Shown in pieces: positions 6,686 through 13,316 of a stretch of DNA of 13,316 nt. The DNA is from Flectobacillus sp049240685 (lineage in GTDB: Bacteria; Bacteroidota; Bacteroidia; Cytophagales; Spirosomataceae), in the NCBI RefSeq assembly GCF_049240685.1, contig NZ_JBMLSD010000102.1:1-13316 (forward strand). The letters are read 5' to 3'. Position numbers and translations under genes: made by a program. Under the pieces are notes generated by a model. That model ran no database searches. It had not been told where the DNA came from and was given only the letters and a program-made list of their open reading frames with translations. Positions within the stretch are counted from its first letter, which is position 1, and each line of letters starts with the position of its first letter.

Positions 6686-8023
6686 TTAAGAAAACTTCTG
6701 CTCAGACTCTATCCCGTATTTGTACTTTTTGCCTTTCAGCTTTTCGTTTTGAATAGCTTTGACGAGCGATTTTACGACTGATTTTTTTACTGCGACAAAA
6801 GCCATAAAATCTTTCAGCTCAATCACACCAATATCTTCTTTTTGAAGATTACCTTTTTTAGCTAAAAAGCCCATGATATCCCCCTTACTCAACTTATCCT
6901 TTTTGCCACCGTTGATATACAACGTTGTAAATTCGGAGAAAGCAGGAGGAGTAGTATTTTCAGGAAAAATAAACTCTTCTATTTCTTGATTCAAATACTC
7001 TGGTTGATGCTCATTTCTATGCAAAAGTAAGTACGCAAAACCTTCAGCATTCATGCGGGCAGTACGTCCGTTGCGATGTACAAAGTCTTCATTTTTGAGT
7101 GGTAAATGATAATGAATCACGTGTTTTACAAAAGGGATATCTAAACCTCTGGCAGCCAAATCTGAGGCTACCAAAAATTTTACACTCCCATTTCTGAAAC
7201 GAATCAGCGCTTTTTCTCTATCTAACTGGTCCATTCCTCCATGAAAAAAGGCATTTTCGATACCCATTTGCCAAAGTAAATCAGAAGTGCGCATGGTAGT
7301 TTCGCGGTGATTACAGAAAATAATACTCGGTTCAGCGCCCAAATGACAAATCAACTCAAACAAACGATCTATTTTATCTTTTGATTCTGAAATTACTTTA
7401 TAAAGCTTCAAATCTGGTTTTTCATCCTCTTCTCTCGTAAAATTTAGCACCCAAGGTTGCGTAATTTTCGTAAATTCAGGAATCTTGATTTTAGAAGTAG
7501 CCGACACCAACACCCTCGTTTTGAGTTTACGAAGATGACCATAGATAAACTCCATTTGGTCATGAAAACCCAAACTCAATGATTTATCAAATTCATCTAA
7601 GACTAAAGTCTGAATACCCGACAAATCAAAAGTTTTGCGGGTAATATGGTCGGCAATACGTCCGGGCGTACCAATTAGTACTGCTGGTGGCTCGCTCAAG
7701 TTTTGAATCTCGACCGCCATGTTGTGCCCGCCATAACAAATATTTACTTTGTAACCTGTACCCATTTTGCGCCACACCTGCTCGATTTGTAAGGCAAGCT
7801 CGCGAGAAGGTGCCAAAATCAAGCATTGTACTCGTTTTTCCTCTGGTTTTAATTTGGTAAAAATAGGTAACAAAAAAGCAAGTGTTTTACCCGAGCCCGT
7901 AGGCGCAAGTAACAGGGTATCAGGTCGATTCTGAATACTACGGAAAGAATCCTCTTGGATTTGATTAAGCTGTTCAATTTCTAGATTGTTTAACAGCGAT
8001 TGAATTTTATTATCTAATTGCAT
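6686..8023 (-). CDS. DEAD-box RNA helicase, DbpA-like
   Basis: This cytoplasmic ATP-dependent RNA helicase has 445 residues and all core motifs: motif I PTGSGKT (41-47), PSREL (72-76), TPGR (119-122), motif II DEFD (143-146, in place of DEAD), SAT (174-176), IIFCNHRE (234-241), ASDLAARGLD (286-295) and HRNGRTAR (316-323). The C-terminal part (about 364-435, with GDIMGFLAKKGNLQKEDIG) matches the RNA-binding domain of DbpA, which in E. coli recognises hairpin 92 of 23S rRNA during 50S assembly; the same role is inferred here. The frame runs on upstream to a TTG at 8038, but that codon abuts the -7 box, so the ATG at 8023 is preferred. The gene converges with the receptor operon and lies downstream of the kinase/regulator operon on the same strand, from which a hairpin separates it. 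Confidence 0.92.
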   Translation of the reverse strand: MQLDNKIQSLLNNLEIEQLNQIQEDSFRSIQNRPDTLLLAPTGSGKTLAFLLPIFTKLKPEEKRVQCLILAPSRELALQIEQVWRKMGTGYKVNICYGGHNMAVEIQNLSEPPAVLIGTPGRIADHITRKTFDLSGIQTLVLDEFDKSLSLGFHDQMEFIYGHLRKLKTRVLVSATSKIKIPEFTKITQPWVLNFTREEDEKPDLKLYKVISESKDKIDRLFELICHLGAEPSIIFCNHRETTMRTSDLLWQMGIENAFFHGGMDQLDREKALIRFRNGSVKFLVASDLAARGLDIPFVKHVIHYHLPLKNEDFVHRNGRTARMNAEGFAYLLLHRNEHQPEYLNQEIEEFIFPENTTPPAFSEFTTLYINGGKKDKLSKGDIMGFLAKKGNLQKEDIGVIELKDFMAFVAVKKSVVKSLVKAIQNEKLKGKKYKYGIESEQKFS

Positions 8024-8027
8024 AATA

Positions 8028-8035
8028 CAAAAGTA
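8028..8035 (-). promoter_or_regulatory. -7 box (TACTTTTG) of the helicase gene, 4 bases from its ATG
   Basis: On the minus strand TACTTTTG exactly matches TAnnTTTG, and only TATT separates it from the ATG. Transcription from such a box normally starts a few bases downstream, which would be at or next to the start codon, implying a leaderless or near-leaderless mRNA. No clear TTG -33 element is seen at about 19 bases upstream. Confidence 0.5.
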
Positions 8036-8129
8036 CAAGCAAATAAGGAGAAGTGACGGAATAGACCTGAAAATATATTGGAAGGGAGCAATAACAAAAA
8101 GGAAGATTCGGGCTTGGCAAGGAAGTAAA

Positions 8130-8193
8130 AGTTAAAAGATTTGAAAAATTGTCACAGTACATGACTCATCTTCAAATCTTCAAATTTTCAAAC
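8130..8193. repeat. Imperfect inverted repeat with octamer-repeat right arm
   Basis: The left arm (8130-8151) and the minus-strand reading of the right arm (8193-8172) match at 17 of 22 positions. The right arm consists of three tandem octamers on the minus strand, TTTGAAAA, TTTGAAGA, TTTGAAGA (8192-8169). The first 14 bases of the left-arm region, AAAGTTAAAAGATT (8128-8141), recur exactly at 10108-10121. Confidence 0.55.
8136..8180 (-). terminator. Probable terminator of the kinase/regulator operon
   Basis: AAGATTTGAA (8136-8145) and TTCAAATCTT (8171-8180) form a perfect 10-bp stem with a 25-base loop. On the minus strand the stem is followed by TTAACTTTTACTT, a T-rich tail. It starts 20 bases past the response regulator stop codon. 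The long loop makes it less certain than a compact hairpin. Confidence 0.55.
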
Positions 8194-8200
8194 TAAAAAC

Positions 8201-8965
8201 TTACATTTCCCCCAGCTGGTTTTTATCGATAAACTCTTTGAAAGCCCGACGATAGGTATCACTAATCGGCAGATACGTTTGTCCTATCAAGACTTTCTCT
8301 TTGTGAATAGCATCGATTGCATCTAATGCAACAATGTAAGAGTTGTGGATTCGAATAAATTTTTGTTCGGGCAATTGTTCCTCCAAAGTTTTCAAACGTT
8401 GTAGCGTGACCACTTTTTGATTTTTAGTAAAAATTGTCACATAGTCTTTCAAACCCTCCACATAAAGGATTTCGTTGAGCCTGATTTTGACTAGTTTTGT
8501 TCCATCTTTCACAAAAATATAAGCTGGACTATTATCTACAACAGGCACTTTTTCATGAATAATTCGCTCGACAGTCGTGGGAGTAGCCGCAGTCAGATTT
8601 TCATTTCCTCCCAGTCGTTGGCTTGCCTTTTCGACAGCTTTCAAAAAACGTTCAAAAGTGATAGGTTTGAGTAAGTAATCCATCACATCGAGCTCGTATC
8701 CTTCTAAGGCATATTCAGAATAGGCGGTTGTGAGAATAACGAGTGGCTTTTTTTGTAATATTTTGAGTAAAGTAATACCTGTAATTTCAGGCATTTGCAC
8801 ATCCAAAAACAGTACATCTACAGTATTTTCTCTCAAAAACTCAATCGCATCCAAAGGATTTGAACAAGCCTTAAGCAAATTCAGATAGGGGACTTTTTTT
8901 ACATATTCGGTCAAGAGATTGCGTGCCAAGGGCTCATCTTCAACAATCATGCAGGTGATATTCAT
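8201..8965 (-). CDS. LytTR-family response regulator
   Basis: This 254-residue cytoplasmic regulator has an N-terminal receiver domain (1-120) and a C-terminal LytTR DNA-binding domain (about 145-250). Receiver residues are in place: acidic pocket E9/D10, phospho-acceptor D55 in VLFLDVQMPE (51-60), T80 in ILTTAYSEYA, and K100 in MDYLLKP (95-101). The second domain shows the LytTR pattern IFVKDGTKLVKIRLNEILYVEGLKDYV and then IRIHNSYIV, quoted here in outline only; it binds DNA through beta-strands rather than a helix-turn-helix. The start codon overlaps the kinase stop as ATGA (8962-8965), so the two proteins are translationally coupled and form a cognate pair. Target genes are not shown; the divergent barrel gene is the nearest candidate. 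All key residues are present. Confidence 0.93.
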   Translation of the reverse strand: MNITCMIVEDEPLARNLLTEYVKKVPYLNLLKACSNPLDAIEFLRENTVDVLFLDVQMPEITGITLLKILQKKPLVILTTAYSEYALEGYELDVMDYLLKPITFERFLKAVEKASQRLGGNENLTAATPTTVERIIHEKVPVVDNSPAYIFVKDGTKLVKIRLNEILYVEGLKDYVTIFTKNQKVVTLQRLKTLEEQLPEQKFIRIHNSYIVALDAIDAIHKEKVLIGQTYLPISDTYRRAFKEFIDKNQLGEM

Positions 8966-9999
8966 GCCAAATTGAGGGTTAAGTGTACACGATAATGAGT
9001 TGGGGTATCCTCAATGATAAGCTCATGCTGATTGGGATAACTTAGCTCCAAACGGCGTTTTACGTTCTGTAAGCCTATCCCCGACTTTTCTTCATTATTG
9101 GTATTTTTCGGAATTTTTGGATTTTCTACAATATAGGTAAAGGTCTGATTTGAAAGTTCTACTAGGGCATAAACAAAAGAATCCGATACGTTATTGCTCA
9201 CCCCGTGTTTAAAAGCATTTTCCAAAAAAGTAATCAAAATAAGCGGCACAATCATTACACCATTGATTTCTCCTTTTACCTCCAACTGAATCGGTATTTC
9301 ATTATTCAAACGTAGCTCTTCCAAGCTAATGTAGTTTTGCATATACTCTATTTCCTTCGACAACGGTACTTTGGCATGGTTGGAGTCATATATCATATAA
9401 CGCATCATTTGCGACAACTTGGCTATCACTTCGGTAGTATTCGGGGAATTTGTAAAGGCCAAATAATATAAATTATTCAAGGTATTAAATAAAAAGTGAG
9501 GGTTGATTTGAGCCTTCAAAAATCGTAATTCGGCCATCAAACCTTCGTTCTCAATTTCTTTCTTTTTGGCTTCCAACTCAAACCAATCTTCCACAAATTT
9601 TAACATACTGATAAAAGCCACGATAAACAAAGTGGAAAGTGTTGAGCTTACCCAGAAACGATCGGTATACAAAAACCAGGCTTCGTGTGAGTATCCATCC
9701 ACAATCCATCGCTTACCGTGAACCAATATTTCGACACTCACAAATAAAGGAAGTAAAATACTAAGCAAGTAAGAAGATAAATCTTTGCTAGTCAAAAACT
9801 TGGGCAACAATACAAAATAATTGAAATATGCGATTAGAGCAATACAAACGGCCTGAAAGCCTGCATCTAAAAATGCTTTCAATAAATCTGGTTCTTGACC
9901 GTGCTTCGGATAAGTAAACTGATAATAGAAAAAGGAAAAATACACACACCAAAATGCGATGTGGATATATAGGATTCGTTGTTTTTTTTGAGTATTCAT
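8962..9999 (-). CDS. LytS-like membrane sensor histidine kinase (His_kinase / HATPase_c)
   Basis: This 345-residue inner-membrane kinase has about four predicted membrane helices (roughly 9-25, 45-66, 76-94, 117-135), a short coiled linker (ELEAKKKEIENEG, 141-153), and then the His_kinase domain with phospho-acceptor H168 in AQINPHFLFNTLNNL (163-177). The ATPase part has the N-box LENAFKHG (259-266) and G-box GIGLQNVKRRL (307-317). There is no extracytoplasmic sensor domain of any size, so the signal is probably perceived in or near the membrane; this is an inference. The frame extends to a TTG at 10041, but that codon lies within the promoter -7 box, so I chose the ATG at 9999. It is the first gene of the operon with the LytTR regulator and is divergent from the beta-barrel gene. 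Confidence 0.92.
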   Translation of the reverse strand: MNTQKKQRILYIHIAFWCVYFSFFYYQFTYPKHGQEPDLLKAFLDAGFQAVCIALIAYFNYFVLLPKFLTSKDLSSYLLSILLPLFVSVEILVHGKRWIVDGYSHEAWFLYTDRFWVSSTLSTLFIVAFISMLKFVEDWFELEAKKKEIENEGLMAELRFLKAQINPHFLFNTLNNLYYLAFTNSPNTTEVIAKLSQMMRYMIYDSNHAKVPLSKEIEYMQNYISLEELRLNNEIPIQLEVKGEINGVMIVPLILITFLENAFKHGVSNNVSDSFVYALVELSNQTFTYIVENPKIPKNTNNEEKSGIGLQNVKRRLELSYPNQHELIIEDTPTHYRVHLTLNLA

Positions 10000-10038
10000 T
10001 ATAATGATGTATAGTTTTGGTACTTTGGTAGTCCTTAT

Positions 10039-10069
10039 CAAAATTTAGGTTGCTTCCCTGCACGTTCAA
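10039..10069 (-). promoter_or_regulatory. Promoter of the kinase/regulator operon
   Basis: On the minus strand TTG (10069-10067) is followed by 19 bases and then TAAATTTTG (10047-10039). This is the Bacteroidota TTG-N19-TAnnTTTG layout with one additional base in the -7 box. It predicts a leader of roughly 35 bases before the ATG at 9999 and rules out the upstream TTG as a start. Confidence 0.55.
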
Positions 10070-10343
10070 TTCCCTTCCTAAAGTGGTGATTTTTTAAATC
10101 TCGACAGAAAGTTAAAAGATTCGGTAAAATAACACCTCAAACTAGTTCTATTATTCTACATTTTGCCCTTTGTAGCCGATAATTCCTCTCTTTTTATCCA
10201 TAACTCCGTCATATCGAGCAAACTACCGAGTTGTCGAGTCGATTGTCCTAAAGGTATAATACAAAAAATTAAGTTGATTTTATGTATTTGTTTTGTTCTA
10301 TCAAAATCACAACGACATGCAGATTTTAATTTCCTCAAATAAT
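10070..10343. other. Divergent intergenic region between kinase and beta-barrel gene
   Basis: This non-coding stretch must contain the beta-barrel gene's promoter. TGTATTTG (10283-10290) is one mismatch from TAnnTTTG, 54 bases before the ATG, without a correctly spaced TTG. TAAGTTGAT (10270-10278) fits a LytTR half-site pattern, but a second copy one helical repeat set away is not obvious. An exact copy of AAAGTTAAAAGATT lies at 10108-10121. A bulged hairpin, TCGAgCAA/TTGTCGA, lies at 10214-10237. No gene is seen. Confidence 0.5.
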
Positions 10344-12923
10344 ATGAAAACATTTTTTTCTTTACTAGCGTTTGTATTGACCTTACCAATGGCACAAGCG
10401 CAATTTCCAGGCGCAGGTGCTGAAGGGCAAGGTCGTCAGCGCACCGCTTCCGACAACAGTGCTGTAATCAACCCAGCTCCTAAAGGCAACGCCAAGATAA
10501 CAGGCTATGTAATTGACTCGGCGGCTACTCAAGCTGTAGAATTTGCCAATATAGCACTCATCAACAAAACCAACAATAAAGTAGTAGACGGAACGGTGGC
10601 CGATGAAAAAGGTAAGTTTACCATGAAGGGGCTTGCAGCAGGTGACTACAAAATCGTTATCTCTTTCGTAGGTTTCAAGAACAAAACCATCGATAAAGTT
10701 AGCTTGAAAAAGGGCGATGACCTAGACTTGGGTGTTATCAAATTGAACCCTGAAATGAAAATACTTCAGGAAGTTACAGTTACGGGTCAAAAGGCTTTGA
10801 TTGAGGAAAAGGTAGACCGTTTGGTTTTTAATGCAGAGAAAGACATGACCTCGAAAGGGGGCGATGCCTCAGATGTACTGAAGAAAGTACCCATGCTAAC
10901 TGTAGACTTAGATGGCAATGTCTCTTTAAGAGGTAGCTCAAATATCAGAGTGTTGATTAACAACAAGCCATCAACAATCATGGCAAGCAGTGTGGCAGAT
11001 GCACTAAAGCAAATTCCTGCCGATATGATCAAAACAGTAGAAGTAATCACATCGCCATCTGCCAAATATGATGCCGAGGGCTCTGGAGGTATTATTAATA
11101 TTGTCACTAAAAAGACAACCCTTGAGGGGCTAACCTTGAATGTGGATTCGGGTGTAGGCAACCGTTCTTCTAATTTAGGACTAAACGGCAATTATCGAAA
11201 AGGTAAAATGGGATTTAGTTTAAGCGGATTTGGACGTGCTTTTTACAACCCATCTTCGGGTACGCTAACTCAATCAACCCTACAGGGAGGTTCTACGATT
11301 ACTACCAAGCAAAGTAGCGACGCCCAAGACAATGGTTTGTTTGGTCAATATACCCTTGGTTTTGATTATGACTTAGCCAAAAATCAGTCACTTTCGGCAA
11401 GCGCTCGTTTTGGGGTTCGTAATTTCAAACGTGACCAAACTCAGGCAACTTCTATTTTCAAAGACGAGATTTTGAGTAGTACCGCATTGAGAGGTATCAA
11501 TTCACAAGACCTATCAAACTCGGTGGACTTAAACATTGACTATCTTCATACGTTCAAGCCACAGCAGGAGTGGTCGATTTCGACGCAGTATAGCCAAAAC
11601 AATTTGACTAACAACTTTACGTCGGATTTATTAGGAACTAGCAACGATATCCTTTCGCGTCAAAAAAACATCAACTTGAACACCAACAAAGAGTTTACGG
11701 TACAAACTGACTACACTACTCCACTGACTAAGAATCAGTTACTAGAATTCGGCGTTAAAGGAATTTTTAGACAAGTTAACAGTAATTATGAGTATTTATT
11801 GGCCACTGGTAACTCTTCTTTATACTTTAACGATGCTAGTCGCCCAGCGGGTTTATTGAATTATCAGCAAAATGTGGCGGCCGGATATTTGTCTTATACG
11901 TATACCACCAATAATAAATACACCTTGAAAGTAGGTACACGATATGAGCTAACTAGCATAAAAGCAAATGACGCCAACAGTACTATTTCAATTCCAGATT
12001 ATAGCAATTTAGTACCTAGTGTCAATCTCTCTAAAACCTTTGGAGGAACAACCCTAAAAGCAGCGTATAATCGCCGTATCCAACGACCAGGTTTGCAACA
12101 ATTGAATCCAAACTTCAATGCAGCCAACCCCCAAGATATCAAAATTGGAAATCCAAATTTGAGTCCTGAATTGACCGATAACTTTGAACTTGGTGCTAGT
12201 ACCAACATCAATAAAACCTATATCAATGCCTCATTATTTGCACGTCAAACCAATAATTCGATTTCGCAAATTAGAGTATTATCTGATACCTTATCTGGCG
12301 CATTGATTACGACCTATCAGAATATTGGGAAACAACAAAACTACGGAGCTAACCTATTTGCGAATGTATTTTTGACTTCTAAGTGGACACTAAACGGAGG
12401 TATAGATATTTTACATACCTATTTAGAAGGACAGGCTCAAAGCTTAAGCGGTACTTCATATACCACAAGTAACTCAGGATTTGTAGTAAGTGGACGTATC
12501 ATGACATCATTGTCTTTAACCAATGGATGGGGTATTCAAGGATTTGGATTTTTCCGTGGGCCTCAGATACAGTTACAAGGCTCACAAAGTGGATTTAGAA
12601 TGTATTCGTTGGGTATCAAAAAAGATTTGCCAAACCAAAAAGGAAGTATTGGGATAGCAGCCGAAAATTTCATGACGAATGGCTTTGTTATAGCGACGAA
12701 TCTCAACTCAGAAACTTTTAAACAGACAAGCGAAAATAAAATATATAACTCGAGCGTTAAACTTACATTCAGTTATAAAATTGGCAAAATGAGCTTTTCT
12801 AGCCCCAAAAAAACCAAGTCCGTATCTAACGACGATGTAAAAGGCGACGGAGGTGGCGACAATAGCAGTGGCGGACAATCGGCACCAGCTTCTGGCGGAA
12901 ATAGTGGAGGAAGACCAAGATAA
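10344..12923 (+). CDS. Outer membrane beta-barrel family protein (OMP_b-brl_3, TonB-receptor-like)
   Basis: This 859-residue protein has a signal peptide (1-20, LPMAQAQ) and a Gly-rich linker. A carboxypeptidase-regulatory-like domain spans about 51-135 (KITGYVIDSAATQAVEFANI; later FVGFKNKTI). A plug-like domain spans about 155-257, with VSLRGSSNIRVLINNKP (193-209), SPSAKYDAEGSGGIINIVT (237-255). A barrel of about 560 residues follows. The pattern is that of the OMP_b-brl_3 family, related to TonB-dependent receptors but with a weak or absent TonB box; transport activity is not proven. After the last strand (about YKIGKMSF) a 41-residue Gly/Ser/Asn-rich tail (819-859) ends GGRPR, so the barrel's terminal aromatic signal is internal. 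An upstream TTG (10293) would add 17 residues before the signal peptide; the ATG at 10344 fits better. The gene is divergent from the kinase operon, its likeliest neighbour in regulation. Confidence 0.88.
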   Translation: MKTFFSLLAFVLTLPMAQAQFPGAGAEGQGRQRTASDNSAVINPAPKGNAKITGYVIDSAATQAVEFANIALINKTNNKVVDGTVADEKGKFTMKGLAAGDYKIVISFVGFKNKTIDKVSLKKGDDLDLGVIKLNPEMKILQEVTVTGQKALIEEKVDRLVFNAEKDMTSKGGDASDVLKKVPMLTVDLDGNVSLRGSSNIRVLINNKPSTIMASSVADALKQIPADMIKTVEVITSPSAKYDAEGSGGIINIVTKKTTLEGLTLNVDSGVGNRSSNLGLNGNYRKGKMGFSLSGFGRAFYNPSSGTLTQSTLQGGSTITTKQSSDAQDNGLFGQYTLGFDYDLAKNQSLSASARFGVRNFKRDQTQATSIFKDEILSSTALRGINSQDLSNSVDLNIDYLHTFKPQQEWSISTQYSQNNLTNNFTSDLLGTSNDILSRQKNINLNTNKEFTVQTDYTTPLTKNQLLEFGVKGIFRQVNSNYEYLLATGNSSLYFNDASRPAGLLNYQQNVAAGYLSYTYTTNNKYTLKVGTRYELTSIKANDANSTISIPDYSNLVPSVNLSKTFGGTTLKAAYNRRIQRPGLQQLNPNFNAANPQDIKIGNPNLSPELTDNFELGASTNINKTYINASLFARQTNNSISQIRVLSDTLSGALITTYQNIGKQQNYGANLFANVFLTSKWTLNGGIDILHTYLEGQAQSLSGTSYTTSNSGFVVSGRIMTSLSLTNGWGIQGFGFFRGPQIQLQGSQSGFRMYSLGIKKDLPNQKGSIGIAAENFMTNGFVIATNLNSETFKQTSENKIYNSSVKLTFSYKIGKMSFSSPKKTKSVSNDDVKGDGGGDNSSGGQSAPASGGNSGGRPR

Positions 12924-12959
12924 TATTGAGTATATTTTCGTAATATTATTCTTTATTAT

Positions 12960-12967
12960 TAAATTTG
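12960..12967 (+). promoter_or_regulatory. -7 box (TAAATTTG) downstream of the beta-barrel gene
   Basis: TAAATTTG exactly matches TAnnTTTG and is followed 5 bases later by a hairpin beginning at 12973. At 19 bases upstream the sequence is TCG (12938-12940), one mismatch from TTG. It could drive the structured region 12973-13182. Confidence 0.35.
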
Positions 12968-12988
12968 TAACCGATTGAAATCTTCTTC

Positions 12989-13039
12989 AATCCAACGAGA
13001 AATAAGCTCTTCTAAAATTCATTTATCTTGGATTTTTTT
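12989..13039 (+). terminator. Possible first terminator of the beta-barrel gene
   Basis: AATCCAA (12989-12995) pairs with TTGGATT (13028-13034), and seven T run from 13033 to 13039. The 32-base loop is long. Its left arm overlaps the right arm of the 12973-12992 hairpin, so both cannot form together. Confidence 0.4.
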
Positions 13040-13156
13040 CAGACAATTTCTTCAAGCATTATTGTACTTTGATAAGTATCTTGAAGTAAAGACTTCAAGC
13101 AAAATATAACCTCAGGAATGGTAAACCACGAGTTTTCTAATCCTCTTATCTAGGGC

Positions 13157-13182
13157 ACACAATCTATATAATTGTGTTTTTT
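13157..13182 (+). terminator. Intrinsic terminator
   Basis: ACACAAT (13157-13163) and ATTGTGT (13171-13177) form a perfect 7-bp stem with a 7-base loop, followed by TTTTT to 13182. The stem is A/U-rich, but the U-run is classical. Confidence 0.6.
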
Positions 13183-13196
13183 GGATAATAATTTAG

Positions 13197-13227
13197 AAAG
13201 GCTCGTCCTAATCGAGACGAGCCTTTT
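13197..13227 (+). terminator. Strong intrinsic terminator
   Basis: AAAGGCTCGTC (13197-13207) pairs perfectly with GACGAGCCTTT (13216-13226) around an 8-base loop, and TTCTTTC follows. It is GC-rich and the most stable compact hairpin in the window, 15 bases behind the previous terminator. It may also work weakly on the minus strand. Confidence 0.75.
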
Positions 13228-13272
13228 CTTTCATATATCATTTTCATCGACATAACGATTGATGTACTTTTA

Positions 13273-13316
13273 ATTAAGTAATCGTGCAGAATTATATTTA
13301 AGTTTTGTGTTTTAGG
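13273..13316 (+). promoter_or_regulatory. Probable upstream region of a gene beyond the right edge
   Basis: The 20-base motif ATTAAGTAATCGTGCAGAAT (13273-13292) is shared with 2921-2940 and is followed by TAAGTTTTG, which resembles a -7 box with one additional base. It lies after the stacked terminators, so it probably belongs to the next transcription unit. No coding start is visible before the window ends. Confidence 0.35.

Larger units (their letters stand above)
12973..13182 (+). ncRNA. Candidate structured small RNA or structured 3' UTR
   Basis: This non-coding stretch has three clean stems: GATTGAA/TTCAATC (12973-12992), CTTGAAGT/ACTTCAAG with loop AAAG (13080-13099), and ACACAAT/ATTGTGT followed by six T (13157-13182). 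A consensus -7 box lies just before it, so an independent transcript of about 210 nt is possible. The alternative is a long 3' UTR of the beta-barrel gene. I do not recognise it as 6S RNA, tmRNA or RNase P. Confidence 0.3.

Noticed and set aside
7590..7612. DEFD instead of DEAD in motif II of the helicase, as a sign of inactivity
   Set aside because: The acidic D-E pair and the final D are kept and every other motif is intact, so activity is expected.
10231..10260. TTGTCG-N18-TATAAT, an E. coli-style promoter ahead of the barrel gene
   Set aside because: The primary sigma factor of Bacteroidota uses TTG/TAnnTTTG, and TATAAT matches are common in AT-rich DNA.
10156..10395. Open frame of 79 codons on the minus strand overlapping the barrel gene's signal peptide
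   Set aside because: It has no domain or composition of a real protein and overlaps a well-supported gene start on the other strand.

Overview
The window looks like a chromosomal segment of a low-GC Bacteroidota bacterium, most likely in the Cytophagales. Several things point there: a glucosamine-6-phosphate deaminase fused to a PIG-L deacetylase domain, a TonB-dependent receptor followed by a DUF4249 lipoprotein, a LytS-like kinase with a LytTR regulator, an outer-membrane protein of the OMP_b-brl_3 type, and candidate promoters of the Bacteroidota TTG-N19-TAnnTTTG form without Shine-Dalgarno sequences. The genus is my guess. There is no rRNA, tRNA, CRISPR array, transposase or phage gene.

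Layout. Positions 1-192 hold two hairpins downstream of nagB. Positions 193-2094 (-) encode the NagB/PIG-L fusion, and 2177-2383 (-) a 68-residue HipB-like XRE regulator with no HipA partner. Positions 2384-3149 are an AT-rich non-coding stretch with small palindromes and a recognisable promoter only for the XRE gene. Positions 3150-6533 (+) form a two-gene operon of TonB-dependent receptor and DUF4249 lipoprotein. It converges on a DbpA-like DEAD-box helicase (6686-8023, -), and the gap between them is filled by a nested inverted repeat with heptamer-repeat arms around a strong bidirectional terminator. A histidine kinase and LytTR response regulator follow (9999-8201, -), overlapping by ATGA. 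Divergent from the kinase is a large outer-membrane beta-barrel protein (10344-12923, +). The last 393 bases carry stacked hairpins and terminators, a consensus -7 box, and probably the promoter of a gene beyond the right edge.

How the parts may work together. NagB/PIG-L feeds amino-sugar phosphates into glycolysis. The receptor/DUF4249 pair is probably a SusCD-like uptake complex for an unknown ligand. The kinase and regulator sense an envelope signal through the membrane, and the divergent barrel gene is the obvious first target to test. The helicase is a housekeeping ribosome-assembly factor.

The points least explained by ordinary annotation are the heptamer inverted repeat at 6529-6676, its octamer-based parallel at 8130-8193, and the structured 12973-13182 region, where two pairs of mutually exclusive stems can be drawn. 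All structures and promoter calls were made by eye, without folding energies or database searches.
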